Shown here: piece after piece, positions 31,747-40,231 of the stretch
Layout of the letters: each line of letters begins with the position of its first letter
Numbering within the stretch: the first letter of the stretch is position 1
NCBI RefSeq assembly: GCF_013036045.1
Contig: NZ_WTPX01000012.1
Location: forward strand, 1-55,609
DNA length: 55,609 bases
Reading direction: 5' to 3'
Source of the DNA: Alienimonas chondri
GTDB taxonomy: Bacteria; Planctomycetota; Planctomycetia; Planctomycetales; Planctomycetaceae
Notes under the pieces: model-generated
The model's input: only the letters and a program-made list of their open reading frames with translations
Told to the model about the DNA's origin: nothing
Databases searched by the model: none
Position numbers and translations under genes: made by a program

Positions 31747-32111
31747 GCGCGGAGTGTCCGCCGAGCCTGCGACGGGTGCAAGCGGGACGGGGGTGTCGTC
31801 AGTCTGCGCGTGTCTCGGCACTCAGGGAGTGTCAGAACTGCAACGCCCCTGTGTTGCAAGAGGCGCTTTGCAGATTCTCCGAGGTCGCTCGGGAGAAGCC
31901 GGGGGAACTCTTCGGGTGCTAAGGGATCTACCGTGCCGGGTCTTGGCTATACGGGACAGGGAGTTACGTCGAATCAACCCCTCTCGTGCCGCTTCGTGCC
32001 GGGATTGGCACACCCCATGCGTAATAGCTTTTCCGTTACCGACAGCCCGCAACGCCGCGAGCCGTCGCCTTCCACTGCGGCTGACCTCGCCGCCTCACGA
32101 AAGACAGCACG
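31747..32111. other. Divergent region gatC-csrA
   Basis: About 365 bases between divergent genes. It contains a sigma-54-type promoter match for csrA (32006-32021) preceded by the direct repeat TCGTGCCG. The match overlaps a small inverted repeat (GTGCC...GGCAC). No gene is supported here. Confidence 0.5.
32006..32021 (+). promoter_or_regulatory. Candidate sigma-54 promoter of csrA
   Basis: TGGCACACCCCATGCG matches the -24/-12 consensus TGGCAC-N5-TTGC at nearly every conserved base, with invariant GG and GC exactly 10 bases apart. Transcription would start near 32032, leaving a leader of about 80 bases before csrA. Confidence 0.5.
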
Positions 32112-32390
32112 ATGCTCGTTCTCACCCGTAAGTCCGACGAGTCGATCCGCATTGGCAACGACGTTGTCATCAAAGTGATTCGCACCGGCAAGGGCACGGT
32201 GAAGCTGGGGATCGAAGCCCCCGGCGACGTCCGCATCCTCCGTGGCGAACTGGTGGACGCCGCGGAGCCGGTCGCCGCGGACGCCGACGAAGACGACGAC
32301 CACCCGTTCACCTTCGAAACGGACGAAGAGTTCGCCCTCCCGATCAGCGTCGCCTGCGGCGGGTACGTCGCCCTGCCCGCGATGGCCTGA
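32112..32390 (+). CDS. csrA: Carbon storage regulator CsrA
   Basis: An RNA-binding post-transcriptional regulator that recognises GGA motifs. Residues 1-60 are a standard Csr[32 protein letters not shown] and RILRGEL, including the Arg that contacts RNA. Unusually the protein continues to 92 residues with an acidic stretch ([10 protein letters not shown]) and a hydrophobic end. Sixty-seven bases later a CtpA-type protease gene begins in the same direction. Flagellar genes, a common csrA context, are absent here. Confidence 0.95.
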   Translation: MLVLTRKSDESIRIGNDVVIKVIRTGKGTVKLGIEAPGDVRILRGELVDAAEPVAADADEDDDHPFTFETDEEFALPISVACGGYVALPAMA

Positions 32391-32457
32391 CGCCCCCGAG
32401 TTTCTCCCCCTCATCTCCCCGGGCCGCCTGGCCCGCATCAGCAAGGATTCTGACGCG

Positions 32458-34200
32458 ATGAACGTCCCCCGCTCTTTTTACCAGTACAACGGCCGCACCG
32501 CCCCGGTCGCTCGCCCCAAGGCGAAAATCGGCTTCACGGTCGGCTCGTTGATCGAGCTGGCGGCCCTCGGATTCGCCCTGCTCGTCCCGGCGGTGGCCCT
32601 CGGCCAGGATCGGACCGCCTACGACTTCGGTCCTGATCCGACCGCGACCGCCTACGATTCGAACGGCGGCTACAACCGCGGCGGCTATGAGCCGCAGACC
32701 CCGACCTACGACTACCGCGACCAGTACGTCCCGGAGCCGACCCGCGCCGCCCCGAAGGCGACGCCGAAACCGCAGCCGAGCGTCGCGGATCGCCTGGCCT
32801 ACCGCTACGACGATCCGAAGGTCGTGCGGTTCGCCACGGGCAGCGGCTGGACCCGTCTGGTCAACCTGTATCGCGAGAGCAGCCAGCTGATCGACGCCCG
32901 CCACCGCGCTCCGAACAGCTACGCCGACCGCGTCGCCCAGGCGCTGGAGAACCTGAATGAAGCCGTCGGCAACGACTCGTTCCGCCGTGCCCACAGGGTC
33001 ACCGCCAATGCTCAGCAGGTGCAGAGCTTCCGCAGCCGGCTGTCGGGGATGAACGCCCGCAACGTGCGGAACCAGACCGACGCCCTCGAAGTGATGCGTC
33101 AGACGGCGAGCCTGGCCCAGAACGACCTTGGCCTGAGCGCCGATGCGGTCGCCGCGGAGTTCCTGTTCGGCGCCGTCGAATCGCTCGACAAGTACAGCGG
33201 ATTCCTGCCCAGCGACAGCCGCGTCGGCTACGGAGCGGACCTCACCGTGATCCCCGCCGTGACCGCTGGGCCCCTGGACACCAGCGTCGTTGGGTTGGGC
33301 GTGGAACTGAAGGAGCATGACCGGGGCGTGGTGATCGTGAAGCCGCTGGCCGGCGGCCCGGCCGCCGCGGCGGGGCTGAAGCGGGGCGACGTGATCACCA
33401 AGGTCGACGGCCAGGATCTCGCCGGCCGTGGACTGAACGGCGCCGCCGACCTAATCGTCGGCCGTGAGGGCACCACCGTCCAACTGCGGGTGATGCGGGA
33501 CAACCGCTTCGGCACCTTCAACCTGCGGCGTGCCCGGGTCGAACTGAAGACCGTTAGCGTGGTCGAACTGATGACTGCCCCGGACGGCTCCAAAGTCGGC
33601 TACCTGAAGCTGGACCGCTTCGCCGCCACGACCCAGACCGAACTCGACGCCGCCCTGTGGCAGCTCTACCAGAGCGGAATGAAGAGCTTGGTGATGGACC
33701 TTCGCGGCAACCCCGGCGGCCTGCTGGATCAGGCGATCTCCGTCAGCGACACCTTCCTGCCGAACGGCACGATCGTCAGCACCCGGGGCCGTCTCGCTGA
33801 GGACAACATGTCGTCTGCCGCCAAGAAGAGCCGCACCTGGAAAGTCCCGATGGCGGTGATCGTCGACGACGGCTCGGCCAGCGCCAGCGAAATCTTCGCC
33901 GCCGCCATCCAGGACAACCGCCGTGGCGTGATCGTCGGTCGGAACTCCTACGGCAAAGGCACCGTGCAGACTCACTTCCCCGTCCGCACCGTCTCCGGCG
34001 ACCTGAAACTGACGACCGCCCTGTTCTACAGCCCCAGCGGTCGCCAGATGGCTGAAGAAGGCGTTGCCCCGGACGTGACCGTCACCGAAGACCGCGAAAT
34101 CCTGCCGCTGGACCGCGACGCCGACGTGCTCGCCGCCTTGAAAGCCGCCAGCAGCCGTGAAGCCGCCACGATGGCCGCGACCCCCGGCGCCGCTCGGTAA
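32458..34200 (+). CDS. C-terminal processing protease (S41, CtpA-like)
   Basis: A 580-residue exported serine protease. The N-terminus has a membrane anchor or signal segment at about 31-50 ending ALGQ, then a Tyr/Pro/Arg-rich linker and a helical domain. A PDZ domain at about 275-360 follows (LGVELKEHDRGVVIVKPLAGG, GDVITKVDGQDL), then the S41 core with RGNPGGLLDQAI. The catalytic Ser is at about 475 (SASASEIFAAA) and Lys at about 500 (YGKGTVQT), the normal 25-residue spacing. The ATG at 32458 has AAGGA about 12 bases upstream. It probably matures or degrades periplasmic proteins. Confidence 0.93.
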   Translation: MNVPRSFYQYNGRTAPVARPKAKIGFTVGSLIELAALGFALLVPAVALGQDRTAYDFGPDPTATAYDSNGGYNRGGYEPQTPTYDYRDQYVPEPTRAAPKATPKPQPSVADRLAYRYDDPKVVRFATGSGWTRLVNLYRESSQLIDARHRAPNSYADRVAQALENLNEAVGNDSFRRAHRVTANAQQVQSFRSRLSGMNARNVRNQTDALEVMRQTASLAQNDLGLSADAVAAEFLFGAVESLDKYSGFLPSDSRVGYGADLTVIPAVTAGPLDTSVVGLGVELKEHDRGVVIVKPLAGGPAAAAGLKRGDVITKVDGQDLAGRGLNGAADLIVGREGTTVQLRVMRDNRFGTFNLRRARVELKTVSVVELMTAPDGSKVGYLKLDRFAATTQTELDAALWQLYQSGMKSLVMDLRGNPGGLLDQAISVSDTFLPNGTIVSTRGRLAEDNMSSAAKKSRTWKVPMAVIVDDGSASASEIFAAAIQDNRRGVIVGRNSYGKGTVQTHFPVRTVSGDLKLTTALFYSPSGRQMAEEGVAPDVTVTEDREILPLDRDADVLAALKAASSREAATMAATPGAAR

Positions 34201-34483
34201 CGAACCCTGAGACATCCGCCCACTCCAAGATGGAGTGCGGAACGTCTTCCCCCGGTGAAGCGAAACGGCGAGCTGAGAGTCGAGAGTGAGTCATCTGCCC
34301 GGCGTCCGCGGCCATCAAGAAGCTGGCCCCCGACAGCGTGCAGAACAACTGGCTTCGCCAGGATTTCCAAATAACAAGAAATCAGGAATCAGGTCTGATC
34401 GAGCCGAGCGGGGGGAAACAGTCCCCGAGTGAATGTAGGGAACTCTACGGTCGTTCGCGGTCGCAACAGGCTCAGGCCAAGTC
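34201..34483. other. Intergenic region with A-rich repeat copy
   Basis: Includes one copy of the dispersed A-rich repeat (34373-34393). A short open stretch from 34290 to 34487 lacks a start codon and ends overlapping the next ATG. It may be a gene remnant but has no recognisable family. Confidence 0.35.
34373..34393 (+). repeat. A-rich dispersed repeat, diverged copy
   Basis: AACAAGAAATCAGGAATCAGG resembles the CAAGAAATCAAGAA repeat found at 40621 and 40691, with G for A changes. It stands out in a GC-rich background. Confidence 0.4.
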
Positions 34484-34828
34484 ATGAACGAGCTGCCCCC
34501 AGAACGCCTTGCCCGCTGCATTTTCGTGGCGTCCTGCCTCGGCGCACTGCCGCCTATGCTGCTGCCGGCCCTTGCATTCGAGAGATTCGGCTACGGTGCG
34601 GTTGCGGGCGCCGCCGCCGTGAGCGTATTGGCGTCAGTCCTCATTGCCGCGCTCGTCGGGATCCCCGCACAGGCACTGGTAGAACGATGGGCGGAACGTG
34701 CCGATGTCCACCCGAGGCAGGCGGAGCGGATCGGATTGCTTTTCGGGTTCGTCTCCGGCGGCGGCGTCGGCTTCCTCGCACTGGTGCTGCCAGGCGTACT
34801 GATCAATACCATGTTTCCGGGGCATTGA
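34484..34828 (+). CDS. Small multi-pass membrane protein, unknown
   Basis: A 114-residue hydrophobic protein with three likely transmembrane segments (about 14-34, 38-60 and 85-110), separated by a charged loop (VERWAERADVHPRQAERIG). No family is recognised. Codon use is slightly less GC-biased than its neighbours. It stands alone between the protease gene and the oppositely oriented ribBA. Confidence 0.5.
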   Translation: MNELPPERLARCIFVASCLGALPPMLLPALAFERFGYGAVAGAAAVSVLASVLIAALVGIPAQALVERWAERADVHPRQAERIGLLFGFVSGGGVGFLALVLPGVLINTMFPGH

Positions 34829-34845
34829 TCTTCCGCTGACACACA

Positions 34846-34861
34846 GCGGGCTGACGCCCGC
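34846..34861. repeat. Short hairpin at convergent junction
   Basis: GCGGGC-TGAC-GCCCGC, a 6-bp stem with a 4-base loop, between the convergent small membrane protein and ribBA genes. It may be a weak terminator. Confidence 0.4.
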
Positions 34862-34872
34862 CGCTCGCCGGC

Positions 34873-34905
34873 ACTTTGGTTCTTGGTTCCTTGCGTCTTG
34901 GAGCT
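34873..34905 (-). repeat. A-rich dispersed repeat downstream of ribBA
   Basis: Read on the minus strand it runs AAGCTCCAAGACGCAAGG and on to ACCAAGAACCAAAG. It aligns along its length with the sequence just after the secDF stop (AAGCTTCAAGACCAAGAAA onward). It lies within 10 bases of the ribBA stop. Confidence 0.6.
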
Positions 34906-34909
34906 TTGC

Positions 34910-36148
34910 CTACGGTAGCTCGTGCCCCATCTTCTCCCGCTTCGTGGCGAGGTACTTCTCGCGGGTCGGCTCCGGCGGGGCGATGATGGGGACCTGTTCG
35001 ACGACCTCCAACCCCATTGCGGAACTGACGAACGATTCCCGCTTCTTCGGGTTATTGGTCAGCAGACGAATCTGGGTGAGGCCGAGATCTTTCAGGATCT
35101 GCAGGCCGACCATGTAGTCTCGCTGGTCGGCTTTGAAGCCGAGCTTGTGGTTTGCCTCCACGGTGTCCGCCCCCGCGTCCTGCAGTTCATACGCTTTGAG
35201 CTTCGCCGTGAGGCCGATGCCGCGGCCCTCCTGCGGGAGATAGACCACCGCCCCCCGCCCCGCTTCGTGGCAGCGGGTCATTGCGAGGTGCAGCTGGTCC
35301 CCGCAGTCGCAGCGGAGTGAATCGATGAGATCCCCCGTGAAGCAGGAGGAGTGCATCCGCACCAACGGCGGTTCGCCGGCTTCCTCGCTCAGGTCCCCCC
35401 ACACCAGGGCCACCGGTTCCTGGGCCTGATGTTCGACCCGGTAGGCGATCACCGTCGGCGTGCCGTACTGGCGAGTGGGGATGGGCACTTCCGCCTCTCG
35501 CGTCACGAGTCGCTCTCGTGAGGTGCGGTACTTGATGAGGTCTTCGATGCTGACGACCGGCGTGCCGTGCTCCGCGGCGAGCCGTTGCAACTCCTCCCCC
35601 CGTGCCATCCCGCGACCGTCGCTGGAGACGATCTCGATCAGGCAGCCCACCTGCGGTAGCCCCGCGAGGGCCATCAGGTCGGTGACGGCCTCGGTATGCC
35701 CCGCCCGCCGCAGCACGCCGCCCGGCTTGGCGAGCAGCGGGAAGATATGGCCGGGCTTCACGAAGTCCGAAGCGACGCTCCGCGGGTTCGCCATCTCCCG
35801 CAGCGTGCCGGCGCGGGCCTCCGGCGACACGCCCGTGCCAGCGGAGACGTGATCAATCTGCACCATGAACGGCGTGCGATGCGGCGCCGTGTTCGCGGAC
35901 TCTTCCACGATCGGCCGCAGATCGAGCCGCTCCGCGGTCTCCTTCGTGACCGGCGCGCACAGCACGCCGCGGCCGTGGCGGACCATGAAATCGACCGTGT
36001 CCGCGGTGATCGTGGAGGCCGCGGCGACGAAATCGCCCTCGTTCTCACGCTCGTGGGCATCGACGACGATGATCGCCCGGCCGGCTTTCAGCGCGGCCAG
36101 CGCGTCCTCGATGGAATCGCGGCGTTCAGGGGTGGCGGACTCGCTCAT
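34910..36148 (-). CDS. ribBA: Bifunctional RibBA (DHBP synthase / GTP cyclohydrolase II)
   Basis: Catalyses both entry steps of riboflavin synthesis. Residues about 10-205 are the DHBP synthase half with VVDAHERENEGDFV. Residues about 210-405 are GTP cyclohydrolase II with its zinc Cys set (SSCFTGDLIDSLRCDCGDQL) and LPQEGRGIGL. The ATG at 36148 gives 412 residues; the frame extends to 36235 but that leader overlaps the preceding gene's region and is unlike the family. No FMN-riboswitch-like leader fits in the 43 bases upstream. Confidence 0.96.
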   Translation of the reverse strand: MSESATPERRDSIEDALAALKAGRAIIVVDAHERENEGDFVAAASTITADTVDFMVRHGRGVLCAPVTKETAERLDLRPIVEESANTAPHRTPFMVQIDHVSAGTGVSPEARAGTLREMANPRSVASDFVKPGHIFPLLAKPGGVLRRAGHTEAVTDLMALAGLPQVGCLIEIVSSDGRGMARGEELQRLAAEHGTPVVSIEDLIKYRTSRERLVTREAEVPIPTRQYGTPTVIAYRVEHQAQEPVALVWGDLSEEAGEPPLVRMHSSCFTGDLIDSLRCDCGDQLHLAMTRCHEAGRGAVVYLPQEGRGIGLTAKLKAYELQDAGADTVEANHKLGFKADQRDYMVGLQILKDLGLTQIRLLTNNPKKRESFVSSAMGLEVVEQVPIIAPPEPTREKYLATKREKMGHELP

Positions 36149-36191
36149 ACGGGCATGGTAGACCGGCAGGCCGGTTCGTCCGAACGAGTCG

Positions 36192-36815
36192 TCATTCTGT
36201 CGGCGACAAGCGAACCGTGGGCGGATCGTCTGCACTCAGCGACCAGTCCAATGGCAGCAAGGCGCTGCGGATCGGCGCCCCGCCGGGTTCCGTGACGCCG
36301 TCCGCGGTCAATGCCCCATCGGTCAACCGGTACCGGGAGAGCCGCCATGGCTCGCGGTCCAGCATCCAAAGCTCCCGCACGCCGACCGAGGCGTAGAACG
36401 GCAATTTTTCCAAAGCGAGATCGCCTTCGGAGAGCACCTCCACCGCGAGATCCGGTCCGCCGAGCCAATGGCTGCCCTTCGCCTCTGCTGGGTTCCCGGG
36501 AAGAAACAACAGGACATCGGGGCAACGGTAGTTCTTCGTCCAGTCGTCAGCGCGATCGGAGACGTTCGCTCCGGGTTGCACGCGCCCTTCACTCCCGGAG
36601 TCATCCAAGTGGCGATTGAGTTGATAGCAGATGCGATCAACGCAGTCCTGATGCTCCAATCCTGGCAGCGGCATGAAGATGTACCTTCCGTCCCAAACTT
36701 CGTCGTACCGGTCCAGTCCGCTCCGACGGCGTTCGTCCAACGCCTGACGGGCGAAGAGCGGGTCTTGAATGAGCGGGCCGGACTGCGGGACCCGCACGGG
36801 CGTGGCGGCGATCAT
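36192..36815 (-). CDS. Uma2-family (DUF820) putative nuclease
   Basis: A 207-residue protein of the PD-(D/E)XK-like Uma2 family, much expanded in cyanobacteria and planctomycetes. The fold markers are visible: EVWDGRYIFMPLPGLEHQ at the N-terminus, CPDVLLFLPG with the catalytic Asp, DLAVEVLSEGD with the Glu, and KLPFYASVGVRELWMLD. The biological role is unproven; many are thought to be mobile-element-derived. It lies 43 bases upstream of ribBA on the same strand, divergent from the uronate isomerase-like gene. Confidence 0.85.
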   Translation of the reverse strand: MIAATPVRVPQSGPLIQDPLFARQALDERRRSGLDRYDEVWDGRYIFMPLPGLEHQDCVDRICYQLNRHLDDSGSEGRVQPGANVSDRADDWTKNYRCPDVLLFLPGNPAEAKGSHWLGGPDLAVEVLSEGDLALEKLPFYASVGVRELWMLDREPWRLSRYRLTDGALTADGVTEPGGAPIRSALLPLDWSLSADDPPTVRLSPTE

Positions 36816-36916
36816 GAGGTCAGTCTATCCGCCACCGCCCACGGGTGGGTCGCGGGTTTCGGTGCGATTCGTCACCATCCGGCGTTCGCCCCGCAGATCG
36901 TCCCGAAGACCGTCCG

Positions 36917-38212
36917 ATGCCGACCGAAACCGCCGCCGACCGCATCCTTTCCGGCCTCGAAGCGGCGCCGATCCTGGATCCGCACTCGCACATCAATCCG
37001 CACGCGCCGACCAGCGAAACCCTCGCGGACATCCTCGGCTACCACTACTACACCGAACTCGCCCGCTCGTCCGGGCTGGCCAAGGAACAGATCGAACCGA
37101 GCGCCGGGCCGCTGGATCCGAAGCAACTCGTCGCCAATCTCGTGCCGACGCTGGAGCGGTTGGACAACACCGTGCAGGTGTCTTGGTTCACCGAGCTGGC
37201 CCAGACGTTCTTCGGCTGGGAGCACGAGTGCCTGACCCGCGACAACTGGGAGGCGCTCTACGACGAGTCCGCCAAGCAGATGGCGGCGCCGGGCTACACC
37301 GACCGCGTCATCAAGCAGACGAACCTCGAAAAGGTCTTCCTGACGAACGACTTCGACGACCCGCTGGACGGCTTTGACACCGACTTCTACGTCCCCTGCC
37401 TACGGACGGACGACCTCGTATTCAAACTGCATACCCCGGAGGTCCGCGAGCGGCTGGCGAAGGCGACTGGGGTGGAGGTCGGCGACGCGGACAGCCTGCG
37501 GGCCGCGATCCGCAAGCTGTTTGAGCACTTTACAGCGAAGGGGGCACGGGCGTGCGCGATCTCGCTGCCGCCGTGGTTCGAGCCGTCGGCCGGCTATGAC
37601 TCCACAATAGCTCGACATATTGCAGCGGGAGAGCTCGGCCACGTCCCGGGGGAGGACGGTGAACTGCGGCCGGAATTGTATTCGTTCGTGTTCCGCACCC
37701 TCGCCGAGCACTGCCGGGAGTTCGGTCTCCCGTTCGATCTGATGATCGGCGTGAACCGGAACGTCTATCCGGACGGCGTGCATCAGGGCCGCGATCTGTA
37801 CGACAGCCGGTGCTCGCTTAAGCAGTACGCCGACCTGTTCAACGCCTTCCCGGAGGTGACGTTCCCCGTCAGCGTGCTGGCTCCGACGCTCAATCAGGAA
37901 CTCGTCAGCTACGCCTGGATCTTCCCGAACGTCGTGACGAGCGGGCACTGGTGGTACTCGAACATTCCCGCGCACATCGCCAACGATCTGCGGGCCCGCC
38001 TGCAGGCCGTGCCGGGGGACAAGCAGATCGGGTACTACTCCGACGCTTACAAGCTGGAGTTCGTGCTGCCGAAGTTCGCGATGTACCGCCGCATCCTCGC
38101 CAAGGAGCTGTTCGCCGAGTATTGCGAGGGACGCGGGTGGGGCGAGGAGCGGGCCGTCGAACTCGGTTTGAAGGTCTTGCGGGGGAATTCGGAGCGGCTG
38201 TTCCGAGGATGA
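36917..38212 (+). CDS. Uronate isomerase-like amidohydrolase
   Basis: A 431-residue metal-dependent TIM-barrel protein related to glucuronate/uronate isomerase (UxaC). The N-terminal metal motif is ILDPHSHINPH, then TNDFDDPLDGFD, and late SGHWWYSNIP and YYSDAYKLEFVLPKF, which resemble planctomycetal UxaC-like proteins. The ATG at 36917 (MPTETAADRIL) is favoured; the frame opens at 36845. No uronate pathway genes adjoin it, so the substrate is not certain. It is divergent from uma2 by about 100 bases. Confidence 0.75.
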   Translation: MPTETAADRILSGLEAAPILDPHSHINPHAPTSETLADILGYHYYTELARSSGLAKEQIEPSAGPLDPKQLVANLVPTLERLDNTVQVSWFTELAQTFFGWEHECLTRDNWEALYDESAKQMAAPGYTDRVIKQTNLEKVFLTNDFDDPLDGFDTDFYVPCLRTDDLVFKLHTPEVRERLAKATGVEVGDADSLRAAIRKLFEHFTAKGARACAISLPPWFEPSAGYDSTIARHIAAGELGHVPGEDGELRPELYSFVFRTLAEHCREFGLPFDLMIGVNRNVYPDGVHQGRDLYDSRCSLKQYADLFNAFPEVTFPVSVLAPTLNQELVSYAWIFPNVVTSGHWWYSNIPAHIANDLRARLQAVPGDKQIGYYSDAYKLEFVLPKFAMYRRILAKELFAEYCEGRGWGEERAVELGLKVLRGNSERLFRG

Positions 38213-38299
38213 AGTAGAGTCGGCGAGTGAATCGGAGTTCGCCGAGCGGTATCTTCGCGAGCCTGCCGCGGTCCGTCTGCCTCGCCCCCCGCCCCGCCG

Positions 38300-39982
38300 A
38301 TGCCCAAGCTCGTCCTTCTGCAGGGAGAGACCCCCGATTCCCGCCGGCTCACCGGCGGCGAAGCGGTCGTCGGTCGGCATCCGAACGTCGACGTGCAGAT
38401 CGACAGCAACATGGTCTCCCGCCGCCACGCGCGGTTGTTCCAGCGATCCGGCGAGGACGACTGGACGCTCGAAGACCTCGGCAGCGGCAACGGCACCTTT
38501 CTCAACGGAAAGCGAATCGCCGAGCCGATCGTGCTGAACACCGGCGACCGCCTGAAATTCGGTCCGGTTCTGGCTCGCTTCGAAGACGAGTCCAAGGAGA
38601 AACCGCCGGCGCCGGATCTCGAGTCGGCCTTCGCCTTCGCCCTCACGGACGAGGGCCCGGAAGGGGCGACGGTTACCGGCAGCGCTTCGGCCGGCAGCGG
38701 CTACGGTCTGCTGGACGTCCGGCCGCAGCAGAAGCTCGAAGCGGTCATCGGCATCGCCCGCGATCTCGCCGCCGCATCCGCCGCGGACGACGTCGCCGGT
38801 CTGCTCCCGCAGATCCTGCAGACGCTGTTCAACATCTTTCCCGGCGCCGACCGCGGCGTGATTTTGCTCCGCAAAGGCGGCGACCTGAGCGCCGGCTTCT
38901 TCCCCGCGGCCCAGAAGCAGCGGCAGGCGGGGGAGGATTCCACGGTCAAGATGAGCCGCGCGATTCTTCGCAAGGTGGTCGAAGAGAAAGCCGGTTATCT
39001 CTCCGCGGACGCCAGCAGCGACAGCGTATTCGACGCTAGCGAGAGCATCTCCAGCCTCGCGATCCGTTCGATGATGAGCGTGCCGATGCTGTCGCTCGAC
39101 GGGGACGTGACCGGCGTCATCCACCTCGACACGCAGAACCCGATCACGCAGTTCAAGGAGGAAGACCTCGACCTGCTGCAGGCCGTCGCCGGTCAGGCCG
39201 CGATGAGCTACGAGAGTCATCGCCTGGTGGTGGCGGCGCTGCAGAAGCGGAAGCAGGATTCCGAAATGCAGATCGCCAAACGGGTGCAGCAAACGCTGCT
39301 GCCCACGGATTTGCCCCGTCACGACGGCTACAGCTTCTTCGCCAGCTACGACGCCGCTCAGGCGGTCGGCGGCGACTACTACGACGCGTTCACGCTCGCC
39401 GACGGGAAGATCGCCCTGGCCTTCGGCGACGTCGCGGGCAAAGGCGTACCGGGCGCCCTGCTCATGGGACGCATGAGCGCCTGCGTGCAAAGCGTGCTGG
39501 CGAACGTGCACGAAGCCGGCGAGGCCTTCTCGCAGATCAATTCGCACATGTGTCGCAACATGGCCGAGGGGCGGTTCGTGACCTTCGTGCTCGTGCTGCT
39601 CGACCCGGAGACCGGCCAGATCGACGTCGTGAACGGCGGCCACATGAGCCCGCTCTTCCGCGGCGCCGACGGCAGCTTCTTTGAGTTCGACGACGAAACG
39701 GTCGGCGTCCCCGTCGGCGTGGTCGACGGCTATCCCTACGAGACCGTCTCCCGCACGATGCAGCCGGGCGAGACGGCCCTCATCATCACGGACGGAGTCG
39801 ACGAAGCGATGAACCCGGCCGGCGATCTGTTCACCAAAGCGAGGGTGAAAGACTTTCTGATGAATGGGCCCGCCGACGCCGCCGAACTCGGTCGAGCGTT
39901 GCTGAAAGAGGTCCGCACGCACGCCGCCGGCCGTGAGCAGAACGACGACATCACCATCATGACCTTCGGCCGCCGCGCATAA
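38300..39982 (+). CDS. FHA-GAF-SpoIIE (RsbU-type) phosphatase
   Basis: A 560-residue signalling protein. Residues 1-95 form a FHA domain (VVGRHPNVDVQID, SRRHARLF, LGSGNGTFLNGKRI). Residues about 145-320 form a GAF domain (SIRSMMSVPMLSLDGDVTGV-like region), followed by a short coiled link (KQDSEMQIAKRVQQTLLP). Residues about 340-560 form a PP2C-SIG/SpoIIE phosphatase (GGDYYDAF, ALAFGDVAGKGVPGALLMG, ITDGVDEAMNPAG, QNDDITIMTFG). The metal-binding Asp residues are intact. Such proteins usually dephosphorylate anti-anti-sigma factors, here perhaps gated by a phosphothreonine partner through the FHA domain. No STAS or anti-sigma gene is adjacent. Confidence 0.92.
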   Translation: MPKLVLLQGETPDSRRLTGGEAVVGRHPNVDVQIDSNMVSRRHARLFQRSGEDDWTLEDLGSGNGTFLNGKRIAEPIVLNTGDRLKFGPVLARFEDESKEKPPAPDLESAFAFALTDEGPEGATVTGSASAGSGYGLLDVRPQQKLEAVIGIARDLAAASAADDVAGLLPQILQTLFNIFPGADRGVILLRKGGDLSAGFFPAAQKQRQAGEDSTVKMSRAILRKVVEEKAGYLSADASSDSVFDASESISSLAIRSMMSVPMLSLDGDVTGVIHLDTQNPITQFKEEDLDLLQAVAGQAAMSYESHRLVVAALQKRKQDSEMQIAKRVQQTLLPTDLPRHDGYSFFASYDAAQAVGGDYYDAFTLADGKIALAFGDVAGKGVPGALLMGRMSACVQSVLANVHEAGEAFSQINSHMCRNMAEGRFVTFVLVLLDPETGQIDVVNGGHMSPLFRGADGSFFEFDDETVGVPVGVVDGYPYETVSRTMQPGETALIITDGVDEAMNPAGDLFTKARVKDFLMNGPADAAELGRALLKEVRTHAAGREQNDDITIMTFGRRA

Positions 39983-39986
39983 CAAA

Positions 39987-40029
39987 CGCCCCGCTCGCCG
40001 CCCTCTTCAAGAGGATGGCGAACGGGGCG
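39987..40029. terminator. Bidirectional hairpin between phosphatase and tRNA-Glu
   Basis: A 19-bp stem with three mismatches (CGCCCCG...CGGGGCG) and loop TTCAA, lying between the stop of the + strand phosphatase and the 3' end of the - strand tRNA. It could terminate both. Confidence 0.75.
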
Positions 40030-40037
40030 CGGTGCAA

Positions 40038-40112
40038 TACTCCGTACGGGATTTGAACCCGTGTCTCCGCCGTGAGAGGGCGGTGTCCTGGGCCGGGCTA
40101 GACGAACGGAGC
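40038..40112 (-). tRNA. tRNA-Glu (CTC)
   Basis: Read on the minus strand: acceptor GCTCCGT pairing with ACGGAGT (terminal G-U), D-arm GTCTAGCCCGGCCCAGGAC, anticodon stem CCGCC/GGCGG with loop CTCTCAC (anticodon CUC), T-arm ACGGG-TTCAAAT-CCCGT and discriminator A. CCA is not encoded. All four arms fold. It reads GAG codons. It lies downstream of queF, although Glu tRNAs are not queuosine substrates. Confidence 0.96.
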
Positions 40113-40231
40113 CTGCGTTGGGCTGAACCGAACCAATACGTTCGGTCGCTCAGGACAGCCGTACTCTACAGGGACACCGCGGATCGTCAATCGGTTCGGC
40201 ACGAGACGGCGGCACGAACGACCGGAGGAGT

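Noticed and set aside
34290-34487. Possible small gene ending at the next ATG
   Set aside because: Open for about 65 codons but without a start codon or family resemblance, and it contains a copy of the dispersed repeat. At most a remnant.
36149-36191. FMN riboswitch upstream of ribBA
   Set aside because: Only 43 bases separate ribBA from the preceding gene, too short for the element, and no conserved RFN pieces are visible.
37400-39985. 861-codon open frame antisense to the isomerase-like and phosphatase genes
   Set aside because: It spans two well-supported genes and their gap and has no recognisable domain; it is a by-product of third-position GC bias.
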